A stretch of DNA of 32,032 nucleotides, taken from NCBI GenBank assembly GCA_947258635.1, contig CAMYJM010000001.1:1-32032 (forward strand), read 5' to 3'. Below, in pieces: positions 14,019-21,842 of the stretch (positions are counted from its first letter, which is position 1; every line of letters starts with the position of its first letter). Below the pieces are notes generated by a model. It worked only from the letters and a program-made list of their open reading frames with translations. It had not been told where the DNA came from and did not search any database. Position numbers and translations under genes: made by a program. This DNA is from an uncultured Acidimicrobiaceae bacterium. GTDB lineage: Bacteria > Actinomycetota > Acidimicrobiia > Spongiisociales > UBA5794.

Positions 14019-15773
14019 ATGATCCCCGTCCGTTCCTATCTCCGAATACTCGGCAAGTACCTCAGACCGCTGCGCAGGCGGGTGGTCTTGCTCACCGTGG
14101 TCGCGCTCGGCGGGATCGGGCTGCAGTTGGCCGGACCCCAGTTGATTCGTGCTTTCCTCGACGGCGCCACCGGTGGCAAGTCTCCGAGCGACCTGGTGCC
14201 GCTGGCCTTGTGGTTCATCGCGATCGCGGTGTTCCAGCAGGCAGCCAAGGTGTGGGCCACCTACCTGTCAGTCGATGTGGGATGGTCGGCAACCAACGAC
14301 CTGCGAGCCGACCTCGCCGAGCACGTGCTGCACCTCGACATGGGCTTCCACAAGAGCCACACGCCGGGAGCCTTGATCGAGCGGATCGACGGTGACGTGA
14401 CCTCGCTCTCCAACTTCTTCTCGGCGTTCACGATCCAGGTGATCGGCAACATGATCTTGATCGGCGGAATCCTGGTGCTGTTGTGGATCGAGAACGTCCT
14501 CGTCGGGCTGGGCGTCTCGGTGTTCGTCGTGGTGATCCTCGCCGGCATGGTCAAGGTCCAAACGATCGCCGTCCCCCGCTGGAAGGCAGTCCGCGCCCGC
14601 AGCGCCGAGCTGATGGGATTCATCGGCGAGCAACTCGGAGGCACCGAGGACATCAAGGCCAACGGCGGTGACCAGTTCATGCTCGCTCGCTTCACCAGCA
14701 TCCTGCGGCAATGGCTGCCCGAGCAGGTGCGCGGCCGCCATGGTTTCTCGATGCTGTGGGCCATGGGCATAACGACCTACATCATGGGCCTCACGGTTGT
14801 GATCTGGCTCGGCTCGGTGCTGTTCAACGACGGGGTGATGACGCTGGGAAGCGTCTACCTGGTGTTCCACTACGTGCAGATGACTCATGAGCCGATCGAG
14901 CAGATCAGGGCGCAGATGGAGGACTTCCAGAAGGCCGGCGCCGGGATCGCCCGGGTCGAGGACCTGCTCGAGCGCGAGTCGATCATCGCCGACACAGGCA
15001 CCAGCCGCCTGCCGGATGGGCCGCTCCAGGTGGCCTTCGACAAGGTCACCTTCGCATACGCGGACGAGGGAGACGACGGGCTCCCGGTGCTCGACGAGCT
15101 CGAGTTCACGCTGCCCGCCGGTCGCATCCTGGGTGTCCTCGGGAGATCCGGCAGCGGCAAGAGCACACTCGCCCGCCTGCTGACGCGCCTCTACGACCCG
15201 CAGGCCGGCGCAATCCGGCTCGACGGGACTGCTCTCACCGCCGTCCCCGTGGCGGACCTGCGCCACCGGGTGGCCATGGTCACCCAGGACGTGCAACTGT
15301 TTGGTGCCAGCATTCGCGACAACTTGACGTTCTTCGATCACACCATCGACGACGAGCGGCTGCTGGCCGTGATCGAAGAGCTCGGGCTGACACCCTGGCT
15401 GGAATCGCTGCCGGTCGGCCTGGACAGCCGCCTGGAGGCGAGTGGTTCCGGGCTTTCGGCCGGACAGGCGCAGTTGCTGGCCTTCACCCGCATCTTCCTG
15501 CGCGACCCGGGACTGGTGATTCTCGATGAGGCATCGTCACGTCTGGACCCCGCGACCGAAGAGCTGATCGAACGCGCCGTCGACCGGTTGCTCGAGAACC
15601 GGACGGGAATCATCATCGCTCACCGCCTCGCCACGATAGAGCGGGCCGACGACATCCTGATCCTCGAAGCCGGTCACATCATCGAATCGGGCGATCGGAT
15701 GACGCTGGCGAATGATCCCGATTCGAGGCTCTCCCATCTGTTGGCCACCGGCCTCGAGGAGGTGCTGGCGTGA
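14019..15773 (+). CDS. ABC exporter half-transporter, subunit 1 (catalytic-site Walker B)
   Basis: This is a membrane half-transporter with an N-terminal type-IV exporter domain of about six helices (residues 20-320) and a C-terminal ATPase domain. The ATPase motifs are Walker A GRSGSGKST (375-383), Q-loop VTQDVQLF, signature LSAGQ (479-483, Gly to Ala in the usual LSGGQ), Walker B VILDEASSRLD (Asp503, catalytic Glu504) and H-loop IIAHR (His535). It overlaps the next gene by four bases (GTGA), so the two very likely form a heterodimer that exports a drug, lipid or peptide. ATG 14019 was chosen because GGAAGG lies ten bases upstream and sequence homologous in style (MIPVRSYLRILGKYLRPLRRR) starts there; ATG 13974 in the same frame is the alternative. 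The substrate is unknown. Confidence 0.93.
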   Translation: MIPVRSYLRILGKYLRPLRRRVVLLTVVALGGIGLQLAGPQLIRAFLDGATGGKSPSDLVPLALWFIAIAVFQQAAKVWATYLSVDVGWSATNDLRADLAEHVLHLDMGFHKSHTPGALIERIDGDVTSLSNFFSAFTIQVIGNMILIGGILVLLWIENVLVGLGVSVFVVVILAGMVKVQTIAVPRWKAVRARSAELMGFIGEQLGGTEDIKANGGDQFMLARFTSILRQWLPEQVRGRHGFSMLWAMGITTYIMGLTVVIWLGSVLFNDGVMTLGSVYLVFHYVQMTHEPIEQIRAQMEDFQKAGAGIARVEDLLERESIIADTGTSRLPDGPLQVAFDKVTFAYADEGDDGLPVLDELEFTLPAGRILGVLGRSGSGKSTLARLLTRLYDPQAGAIRLDGTALTAVPVADLRHRVAMVTQDVQLFGASIRDNLTFFDHTIDDERLLAVIEELGLTPWLESLPVGLDSRLEASGSGLSAGQAQLLAFTRIFLRDPGLVILDEASSRLDPATEELIERAVDRLLENRTGIIIAHRLATIERADDILILEAGHIIESGDRMTLANDPDSRLSHLLATGLEEVLA

Positions 15774-17752
15774 CCGAACGGCAAGCCCCCACAGCCAGGC
15801 TGATGGCCGGCTCGGTGCGATATGTGCCGTGGCGCTATCTGGCCAACGTGTTCTTGTGGTCGACGATCTGGCTCATGCCCGTGATCCCGGCGCTCATCAC
15901 CCGCGAGTTCTTCAATTCGCTGGAGTTGGAGACGGGCACCAGCCCGATCGGGTTTGTCGTCGGCGTCCTGGCCTACGGTCTCGGCCGGATGGGGGTGATG
16001 TTCCTGGCAATGCACAACGACATTCACCTCGAGTTCCGGGTCAGCTCGCTGCTGCGGCGCAACATGATCGGCCGCATCTACGAAATGCCCGCCGCCCAGG
16101 CGGTCCAGGGCTCCCCTGGTGAGATGATCAGCCGCTTCCGCGAAGACGTCGACCACGTCCAGGAGACTCTGAGCTGGACCGTCGACATGGTCGGCGCCGC
16201 CCTGTTCGGCGTCATGGCCGTGTGGATTCTCGGCGGGATCGACCGCGGCCTCACGCTGGCGGTCTTCGGCCCGCTCATCGTGATGGTGATCGTCGCCGAG
16301 CGTTTCGGCGGCCGGATCAAGCGTTACCGCGAAGAGGCCCAAACGGCCACGGGCCGGATCACTGAAGCGGTCGGCGAGATGTTCGGGTCCGTGCAGTCGG
16401 TGAAGGTCGCCGGTGCCGAGGCCTCGATGGTCGACAACCTCCGCGGACTCAACGACCGGCGCCGCCGGGCCATGGTCAGGGACAAGGTCTTGACGGCGGG
16501 GCTCGAATCGGTGTTCTGGAACACGGTGAGCATCGGCACCGGGCTGATCCTGTTGATCGGCGCCGGCTCGCTGGCGGCCGACAACGGCCTCACGATCGGC
16601 GAGTTCGCGCTGTTCGTGTACTTCCTGGGGTTCGTCACCGACGCCGGCTACTTCGTCGGCATCTTCATTGCCCGCTTCAAGCAGGCCGGGGTGTCCTACA
16701 CGCGGATGGTCAAGCTGCTCCGCGGTGGGTCGCCGATGCGCCTCGTGCAGGGAGTCGAGCTCGACCTGAAGGACTCAGGATCTACGGAGCAGGCGACGGC
16801 AGGAGTTGCCCAGCAGCCCACAGCCGGAGTTGCGCAGCGACCGACGCCAGGAGCTACGCAGCAACCGACGCCAGGAATTGCCCAGCAATCGACGCCAGGA
16901 ATTGCCCAGCAACCGACGCCAGGAATTGCCCAGCAACCGACGCCAGGAGTTGCGCAGCAACTCCCGAGGAACGCCGCAGGCGTTCCCGCAGGCGTTCCCG
17001 CAGGCGTTCCCGTTCCCGATCGACTCGAGCGGCTCGAAGTATGCGGGCTCAGCTACACCTATCCGGATAGCGACAACGGCATCGCCGACGTCGACCTCAG
17101 CCTGGCGCGAGGCAGCTTCACCGTCATCACCGGCCGCATCGGTGCCGGCAAGACCACGTTGTTGCGGGCACTGCTCGGATTGGTGCCCGCCGACTCCGGT
17201 GAGATTCGATGGAACGACCGGGTGGTTCCCGACCCGGCATCGTGGATGGTTCCTCCGCACGCGGCATACACACCCCAGGTGCCCAACCTGTTCTCTATGT
17301 CGCTGCGCGACAATCTGCTGCTGGGGCGGGGCGACTCCGAAGATGAGCTCATCGCTGCCATTCGCACTGCGGCACTGGAACACGATCTGCAGGACATGCC
17401 CGAGGGCTTCGCCACGATGGTCGGGCCGCGCGGGATGCGGCTGTCCGGCGGGCAGGTGCAACGGACGGCGGCGGCCCGGATGCTGCTGCGCCGGCCCGAG
17501 CTGCTCGTATTCGACGACCTTTCGAGCGCTCTCGACGTCGAGACCGAACAGACCCTCTGGAGCCGATTGCTCGAAGAGCACCGCGGGGCCACGGCACTCG
17601 TCGTATCGCATCGCCGCCCGGCGCTGCAGCGCGCCGACCAGATCATCGTGATGGAGGCGGGCCGGATTGCCGCCGTCGGCACCTTCGCCGACCTGCGAGA
17701 GTCCAGCGATGCCTTCAATGCCCTCTGGGCCGGCATCAGCAACGGGACCTAA
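15770..17752 (+). CDS. ABC exporter half-transporter, subunit 2, with a repeat-containing linker
   Basis: This is the 660-residue partner of the preceding subunit. The membrane domain covers about residues 15-320 and the ATPase domain about 420-650. Between them, where exporters of this type have a short linker, lies a low-complexity segment of about 85 residues built from QQPTPGIA octapeptides and then AGVP tetrapeptides. ATPase motifs are Walker A GRIGAGKTT (455-463), Q-loop YTPQVPNLF, signature LSGGQ (558-562), Walker B LLVFDDLSSALD (Asp582, with Asp583 in place of the catalytic Glu) and His614. In the heterodimer its Walker B with the partner's LSAGQ makes a degenerate site, and the other site is consensus, the known asymmetric exporter design. 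GTG 15770 overlaps the preceding stop. Confidence 0.93.
   Translation: MTERQAPTARLMAGSVRYVPWRYLANVFLWSTIWLMPVIPALITREFFNSLELETGTSPIGFVVGVLAYGLGRMGVMFLAMHNDIHLEFRVSSLLRRNMIGRIYEMPAAQAVQGSPGEMISRFREDVDHVQETLSWTVDMVGAALFGVMAVWILGGIDRGLTLAVFGPLIVMVIVAERFGGRIKRYREEAQTATGRITEAVGEMFGSVQSVKVAGAEASMVDNLRGLNDRRRRAMVRDKVLTAGLESVFWNTVSIGTGLILLIGAGSLAADNGLTIGEFALFVYFLGFVTDAGYFVGIFIARFKQAGVSYTRMVKLLRGGSPMRLVQGVELDLKDSGSTEQATAGVAQQPTAGVAQRPTPGATQQPTPGIAQQSTPGIAQQPTPGIAQQPTPGVAQQLPRNAAGVPAGVPAGVPVPDRLERLEVCGLSYTYPDSDNGIADVDLSLARGSFTVITGRIGAGKTTLLRALLGLVPADSGEIRWNDRVVPDPASWMVPPHAAYTPQVPNLFSMSLRDNLLLGRGDSEDELIAAIRTAALEHDLQDMPEGFATMVGPRGMRLSGGQVQRTAAARMLLRRPELLVFDDLSSALDVETEQTLWSRLLEEHRGATALVVSHRRPALQRADQIIVMEAGRIAAVGTFADLRESSDAFNALWAGISNGT
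16795..16962 (+). repeat. 24-bp tandem repeat, seven units, inside the ABC gene
   Basis: Seven contiguous 24-base units occupy exactly 168 bases. The core units read GACGCCAGGAATTGCCCAGC followed by AACC; units 5 and 6 are identical and the outer ones diverge by several bases. Each unit adds eight codons (QQPTPGIA and variants QQPTAGVA, QRPTPGAT, QQSTPGIA, QQPTPGVA). The array therefore keeps the frame whatever the copy number. Confidence 0.95.
16976..17011 (+). repeat. 12-bp tandem repeat, three units, inside the ABC gene
   Basis: Three identical units of GCAGGCGTTCCC, followed by a partial GTTCCC, encode AGVP repeats immediately after the 24-bp array and just before the ATPase domain. The unit length is again a multiple of three. 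Confidence 0.95.
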
Positions 17753-17791
17753 GTGTATGGATCTCGGAAGGTGCCGATTGCGGAGCCGCGG

Positions 17792-18745
17792 CTAGAGGGC
17801 GGCGACCCGGGAAAAGCTGTCGGCGATGGCCTGGGCGAGAACGGCTCGCCGGCGCCACAGCAGGGTGGCGTGGCCACCGCGGTACCAGCGCAACTCCGAT
17901 CCCGTCCAGTGCTCATGGAGTTGTACGATCGCGCTCTTTGGAATGAACCCGTCCGACTCGGCGGCAACGAGGACGGCGGCGGATGACCAGACGGGGGGTG
18001 CCAGCCGCAGCACCGAAGCCGCAGTCAGGGTCTGGCGCAAGCTCTCGGCGGCGCCGCGGCCTCCGAGGGCGTCCCACTGGATGCCACGGCTGATCACGCC
18101 GTCGAGGAAGACGGGGCCCGGAGAATGAGACGCCGCCAGCGGCGCGATCGCCACCGGAAATCCGGCGCTGGCACCGACGAGGGCGCCGATATTGCCGCCC
18201 ATGGAATACCCCGCGACGCCCATCCGGTATTCGTCACGGAAATGACTGAGAAGAGCCCGGCCTTCGCTGATCGCGCCCATGCCCATCAACGCGAAGTCGC
18301 CGACGGTCTGGATCGGCTGATCTCGGTCGGCGACCGTTCGCCGCACTCCGTAGTAGGGGATCTCCAGGATGAGGCTGCCGATCCCCCGGGCAGCAAGGTC
18401 GTCGGCGAGTCGCTGCCTGGTGTCGTATCCGTGGTCGTTCCAGGCCGCCATCAGCAGACACAGCCGATCGGTCCCGCCGGCCGGTTCGATCAGCCGCACC
18501 GCCGCCGTCCGGGCCCGCGGCGGGAGCTCGGTGATCGCGGCAAAGGTGCCGTCCCGCCACGTTCGGTCGGAGAGACGCGTCGTCGATCCCCAGGTGATGG
18601 AGATCTCGTGTGGATCGCCCTCCAGACCCTGGATGTCGTCGAGGCCGGCGATGGCGGCCGGATCACCCCAACCGCCCGGGAAGATCCGCAGCCGGCGCGG
18701 GCCGTGCTTGACCATCACCGCTGCCAGCAGATCGACGGGATGCAT
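17792..18745 (-). CDS. alpha/beta hydrolase (ABHD18/DUF2048-like)
   Basis: This is a 317-residue cytoplasmic hydrolase-fold protein. The nucleophile elbow is GYSMGG (Ser181), with a probable acid Asp265 in VAAESDGFIPKSA and a probable base His292 in YRGGHATLLW. The strand before the elbow, DDLAARGIGSLILEIPYYGVRR, and the ILEIPYYGxR pattern recall the ABHD18 (DUF2048) family, whose reaction is not well defined. The ATG at 18745 lacks a Shine-Dalgarno and lies 21 bases after the stop of the FKBP gene, so it is probably read from the same message. It converges with the ABC exporter operon; only about 40 bases separate the two ends, and no terminator is evident there. Confidence 0.83.
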   Translation of the reverse strand: MHPVDLLAAVMVKHGPRRLRIFPGGWGDPAAIAGLDDIQGLEGDPHEISITWGSTTRLSDRTWRDGTFAAITELPPRARTAAVRLIEPAGGTDRLCLLMAAWNDHGYDTRQRLADDLAARGIGSLILEIPYYGVRRTVADRDQPIQTVGDFALMGMGAISEGRALLSHFRDEYRMGVAGYSMGGNIGALVGASAGFPVAIAPLAASHSPGPVFLDGVISRGIQWDALGGRGAAESLRQTLTAASVLRLAPPVWSSAAVLVAAESDGFIPKSAIVQLHEHWTGSELRWYRGGHATLLWRRRAVLAQAIADSFSRVAAL

Positions 18746-18766
18746 CGTCAGATGAGGGCGCCCCGC

Positions 18767-19375
18767 CTAGCCCGCTGGAACGATCTCGACCAGTTCCACG
18801 TCGAAGACGAGAATCTTGCCGGCGAGGAAGTGATTGGCGTCGATCTGCGCCGTGCCGGCTTCCTCGTCGATGGACAGCACAACTGCCGTTGCCCCGCTCT
18901 GGCTGGAGAGTTGGTCGCCTACCGCCAAACCCTCCGGCAGTTCATCCAGCGGGAGATCGAGGATGGCGTTCGGGTCGGTCTCGCCGTAGCCGTCGAGCGG
19001 CTCGACGCGCTGCGTCCGGGTCTCCCCGACTGCCAGACCGCGTACCGCATCGTCGAAGCCTTTGATCACCTGGCCGCTGGCGACGACGAACTCGAGCGGC
19101 GCTCGACCCTCGGAGCTGTCGAAGACTTCTCCGTCTTCGAGGGATCCGGTGTAGTGCACTTTGACGCGGTCACCGTCCTTGACCCGGAGAGCGTCGGCGG
19201 GCGCCGAGGTGCTCGGCACCTCCGTTGCCGCCGGTGGTTGGGTGGCTGGAGCCGCGGTCGTGGCCGCACCGCTCTCCGCCGTGGTCGTCACAGGCTCCGC
19301 ATCCGAACCGCCACAGGCCGCTAGCGTGAGCACGACGACACCCAAGGCAGCGCGGGCTATGGACATGCGAATCAC
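18767..19375 (-). CDS. FKBP-type peptidyl-prolyl cis-trans isomerase, lipoprotein
   Basis: This is a prolyl isomerase anchored outside the membrane, which would help exported proteins fold. The 202 residues comprise a lipoprotein signal (lipobox LAAC, Cys21), a Thr/Ala/Pro-rich linker (about 25-62) and an FKBP domain of the SlyD-like type. Its core is KVHYTGSLEDGEVFDSS, then PLEFVVASGQVIKGFDDAVRGLAVGE, an inserted flap region with PLDGYGETDP, and the return strand HFLAGKILVFDVELVEI. GTG 19375 was chosen because AAGGAG lies four bases upstream; the ATG nine bases further in is possible. The hydrolase gene follows 21 bases later on the same strand. The SlyD-like insert usually gives chaperone activity, but here the metal-binding tail of SlyD is absent. 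Confidence 0.93.
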   Translation of the reverse strand: MIRMSIARAALGVVVLTLAACGGSDAEPVTTTAESGAATTAAPATQPPAATEVPSTSAPADALRVKDGDRVKVHYTGSLEDGEVFDSSEGRAPLEFVVASGQVIKGFDDAVRGLAVGETRTQRVEPLDGYGETDPNAILDLPLDELPEGLAVGDQLSSQSGATAVVLSIDEEAGTAQIDANHFLAGKILVFDVELVEIVPAG

Positions 19376-19491
19376 GGGTCTCCTTCACGAGCGAAGGCAG
19401 CATGGTAAGCCCGGGCTGTGGACTACACCCACTTCAACACCCACCTGAAACCGGGGCTCGATTTGGTCGGTGAACCCCCCTGCCCTAAAAG

Positions 19492-19559
19492 GTTATTGCC
19501 CGCAGCCGCCCGATCGGTTCTCGGTGTGGAGAACCGACTGACTATTTGCGGGCAATAAC
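19492..19559. repeat. nested inverted repeat (13-bp outer, 9-bp inner arms)
   Basis: GTTATTGCCCGCA (19492-19504) and its perfect complement (19547-19559) enclose a second perfect repeat, TCGGTTCTC (19514-19522) and GAGAACCGA (19529-19537), around a six-base loop. The whole 68-bp element lies in the divergent region between the FKBP and crystallin-like genes, ending 42 bases before the latter's GTG. As RNA it would be a long stem with an internal loop. As DNA it could be an operator pair or a small mobile-element relic. There is no T-tract on the plus strand; TTTT follows it on the minus strand. Confidence 0.75.
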
Positions 19560-19601
19560 TAAACGAATGAAGGGGGACATCGTGTATGGAAGGGGTCACT
19601 T

Positions 19602-20147
19602 GTGTCCGGGAAGAGGAAAAGACTCGTACTGGTGATGAGCGCAATACTCGCCGCGTCGGCATTGCTGCCGGCAACGGCCGCGGCAAGATCGGGCGATGCC
19701 GATCGGGCCGAGTCCCACTGTGTGGTCTACGTCGTGGGACAGGTCGATGACGGCACGCTGATGACGTCGAAGCCGGATTGCTTCGAAACCGAAAGCGAAG
19801 CGGCTGTGACCGCCGCCTCGGGGAACCTGCAAGCCCAATCGACCGGCCTTGATTCGATGGCGATGGGATCTTCCACGTTCATCCTCGGGATTCACTATGA
19901 CGGCGCCAACGGCACGGGATCGTCCGTCACAGTTGTCGGTAGGTCGTGCACCGGGGGCTACTGGAACACGCCGACATGGTTCGACAATCGAATCACGTCG
20001 TCGTACAACGGCTGTGGCCGGTTGCGCCACTTTGACAGGCCGTACACGGGAGGCAGCTCGACCAACACCTACGGTGCAGGTACGACGGACAACCTGTCGT
20101 CGTGGATGAACAACCGTACCGAGTCGGTGGCCTATTACAGCTCATGA
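19602..20147 (+). CDS. secreted beta/gamma-crystallin-like (I36 inhibitor-like) protein
   Basis: This is a small exported protein of 181 residues. The signal peptide (MSGKRKRLVLVMSAILAASALLP, cleavage near TAAA-RS) precedes a mature part with four cysteines (40, 60, 116, 138), enough for two disulfides. The C-terminal half, from GIHYDGANGTGSSVTVVGRSC through WFDNRITSSYNGCGRLRHFD to SWMNNRTESVAYYSS, has the Greek-key pattern (aromatic, G-x-S, W-x-NRISS, C) seen in proteins annotated as crystallin-like or peptidase-inhibitor family I36. A protease-inhibitor role is only a suggestion. GTG 19602 has a fine ribosome site (GGAAGGGG, six bases upstream). A second GTG at 19582, with AAGGGGG upstream, opens an overlapping 17-codon frame that may affect translation. 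Confidence 0.72.
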   Translation: MSGKRKRLVLVMSAILAASALLPATAAARSGDADRAESHCVVYVVGQVDDGTLMTSKPDCFETESEAAVTAASGNLQAQSTGLDSMAMGSSTFILGIHYDGANGTGSSVTVVGRSCTGGYWNTPTWFDNRITSSYNGCGRLRHFDRPYTGGSSTNTYGAGTTDNLSSWMNNRTESVAYYSS

Positions 20148-20192
20148 CCAGCTGCGCCCCATCGCAGCCGCGACCCTGCCAAGATTCATGCG

Positions 20193-20792
20193 GTGCAAGA
20201 CACCCCCTCGGATGGCGAAGCCATCAGGGCGTCACTCCAGAGGCCCGAGGCTTTTGAGCCGGTCTTCGACCGGCACCACGCCGCGATATACAAGTACTTG
20301 GCACGACGGGTCGGACCGGATGCCGGTGGCGACCTCGCCAGCGAGGTCTTCACGATCGCGTTCGCCAAGCGTCACGATTTTCAGCCTGACGTGGATGATG
20401 CCCGACCCTGGCTCTACGGCATCGCCTCCAACCTGGCACGCCGCCAGGCCCGAACATGGCGACGCCGCAACCGGGCGGGCCAGCGCGCCGCAGGAGGCAA
20501 TGCCGTATGGCTCGACCCGGCCGCAGAGGATCGCATCCACGCCGGAAGGGTGCGCCATGTGTTGATACGAGCAATCTCCGAGCTGCGCCCCAAGGAGCGT
20601 GAGACGCTGCTGCTGCACGCGCTGAGCGATTTGTCATATCGGGAGGTTGCCGCGGCGCTAGAGATCCCCATCGGAACCGTCCGCTCCCGGCTGGCGCGCG
20701 CTCGACGCCAGGTGCGCCGTTTATTGACGGAGGCAGGCCACCCTGAGCTTGCCGAGGAGTTGGCCGACGAAGGAGACGACGATGAGAGGTGA
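20193..20792 (+). CDS. ECF-type RNA polymerase sigma factor
   Basis: This 199-residue sigma-70 family protein has only regions 2 and 4, so it is an extracytoplasmic-function sigma factor that directs RNA polymerase to a specific regulon. Region 2 spans about residues 20-85 (FEPVFDRHHAAIYKYLARRVG, then DDARPWLYGIASNLARR). Region 4 spans about 125-180 (LRPKERETLLLHALSDLSYREVAAALEIPIGTVRSRLARARR, with the helix-turn-helix). GTG 20193 has no Shine-Dalgarno; AAGATT six bases upstream could be a -10 box of a leaderless message. The next gene overlaps its 3' end by 11 bases, which couples the two and marks that product as the likely regulator of this sigma factor. Confidence 0.93.
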   Translation: MQDTPSDGEAIRASLQRPEAFEPVFDRHHAAIYKYLARRVGPDAGGDLASEVFTIAFAKRHDFQPDVDDARPWLYGIASNLARRQARTWRRRNRAGQRAAGGNAVWLDPAAEDRIHAGRVRHVLIRAISELRPKERETLLLHALSDLSYREVAAALEIPIGTVRSRLARARRQVRRLLTEAGHPELAEELADEGDDDER

Positions 20793-21774
20793 TACTCGTC
20801 TGCGAGAGCTGCTGACCGAAATCGCACCGCCACCAGACGTGCCGGAGGCCCAAATCGACGCCGCCCGGATTGCACTTCATGACGCATACCGAGGCGTGGC
20901 GCGGCCCGTGACGCATCGCCGCCGGTGGTCGCTGGCCGGGGCGACAGCCGCGATCGCAGTCGTCGTGGTTGCCGTAGCCGTCCTCGTGCCCGGATCGACC
21001 CCATCGGTCGACGCCTCCCTCGCAGAGATCGCCCTAGCCACCCGGGGGCTCGAGGCGGCGGATCTGCCCGCCGGTTCCTTCGTGTATTCCCGGCTCGACA
21101 GGACCGTCCTGACCGGGCGGCAGATCGAAGAGGGGGCACCCGAGTCCGAGTACCTGCTGTCCGAGACCGTCGACCGGTGGGTTCAGGGCGCCGTCGAAGA
21201 AACGGCGACCACAGTCAGAAGTGCAACCTTCTTCGACCGTGATCTCGAAGCCGCCTATTACGCGGCGGGCCTCGACATCGATGACGGCGTCGGCGAGACA
21301 ACCACCAGACGCGTCAGCGACATCGCCAACGTCAAAGACGTGACGAAGTGGTCCGGCGATACCTCCACCTTGCGCCGCCAGATCGACGCGGAGCTGGCGA
21401 CGGCGATTGATCCGGTGCTCGATGAGGACATCAGGACGCTCCGGCTGGTGCAGGAATTGATGGATCCGCGGCTCAATGCTCCTCCGGCGCTGCGGGCCGC
21501 GCTCATCGAGATCGTCGGTGGCCTCGATCTGGAGACGGCTGAGTTGGCGGACGGCTCGGTTCTGGTCGCCGTCGAGTACGAGCACCCGGGGATCGGCTCC
21601 TTCCTTCAAGAGATGGAGTTCGATACTGCCGGCTACCTGCGCGTCAGCCGGCTGATCGCCGTCGAGTTCGAGCCGCCACTCCCCGGCGTGCCGCTCCGTA
21701 CGGTGGTGGACCAAGCGGTGTGGAGTCGCCCCTCCGTGGTCGACGCCGCCGGCGATTTTCCGAAGAGCCGCTAG
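20782..21774 (+). CDS. CU044_5270-family membrane protein, probable anti-sigma or sensor partner
   Basis: The 330-residue protein has a cytoplasmic N-terminus of about 48 residues, one membrane segment (about 51-70, LAGATAAIAVVVVAVAVLVP) and an external domain of about 260 residues. The external part (LPAGSFVYSRLDRTVLTGRQIE, SETVDRWVQG, ending PLRTVVDQAVWSRP) resembles the CU044_5270 family, which in actinobacteria is usually encoded directly after an ECF sigma factor. The ATG at 20782 has AAGGAG six bases upstream, and its first 11 bases overlap the sigma gene. The topology suggests signal sensing outside and sigma control inside, but the N-terminus has no zinc-binding anti-sigma motif that I can see, so this role is inferred from context. 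Confidence 0.83.
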   Translation: MRGDTRLRELLTEIAPPPDVPEAQIDAARIALHDAYRGVARPVTHRRRWSLAGATAAIAVVVVAVAVLVPGSTPSVDASLAEIALATRGLEAADLPAGSFVYSRLDRTVLTGRQIEEGAPESEYLLSETVDRWVQGAVEETATTVRSATFFDRDLEAAYYAAGLDIDDGVGETTTRRVSDIANVKDVTKWSGDTSTLRRQIDAELATAIDPVLDEDIRTLRLVQELMDPRLNAPPALRAALIEIVGGLDLETAELADGSVLVAVEYEHPGIGSFLQEMEFDTAGYLRVSRLIAVEFEPPLPGVPLRTVVDQAVWSRPSVVDAAGDFPKSR

Positions 21775-21786
21775 CGACCCGGTGAC

Positions 21787-21816
21787 TTGACAGGACCGGC
21801 CCCGAAGCTGAATCAT
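21787..21816 (+). promoter_or_regulatory. sigma-70-type promoter of the hisC-E1-E2 operon
   Basis: TTGACA (21787-21792) is a perfect -35 hexamer, followed after 18 bases by AATCAT (four of six matches to the -10 consensus). It lies 27 bases upstream of the GTG at 21843, in a gap of only 68 bases. Confidence 0.55.
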
Positions 21817-21842
21817 CCGGGGACCGCGATAGGAGTAACCCA

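Noticed and set aside
16775..17611. Long reverse-strand frame with repeated NSWRRLLG units opposite the ABC exporter gene
   Set aside because: It is the mirror of the 24-bp repeat array in another frame. The forward frame has complete ABC motifs, so this frame is a shadow.
19488..19562. Nested inverted repeat as a MITE with target-site duplication
   Set aside because: TAAA occurs on both sides but at unequal distances from the arms, so no clean duplication exists. A mobile origin is left as an alternative only.
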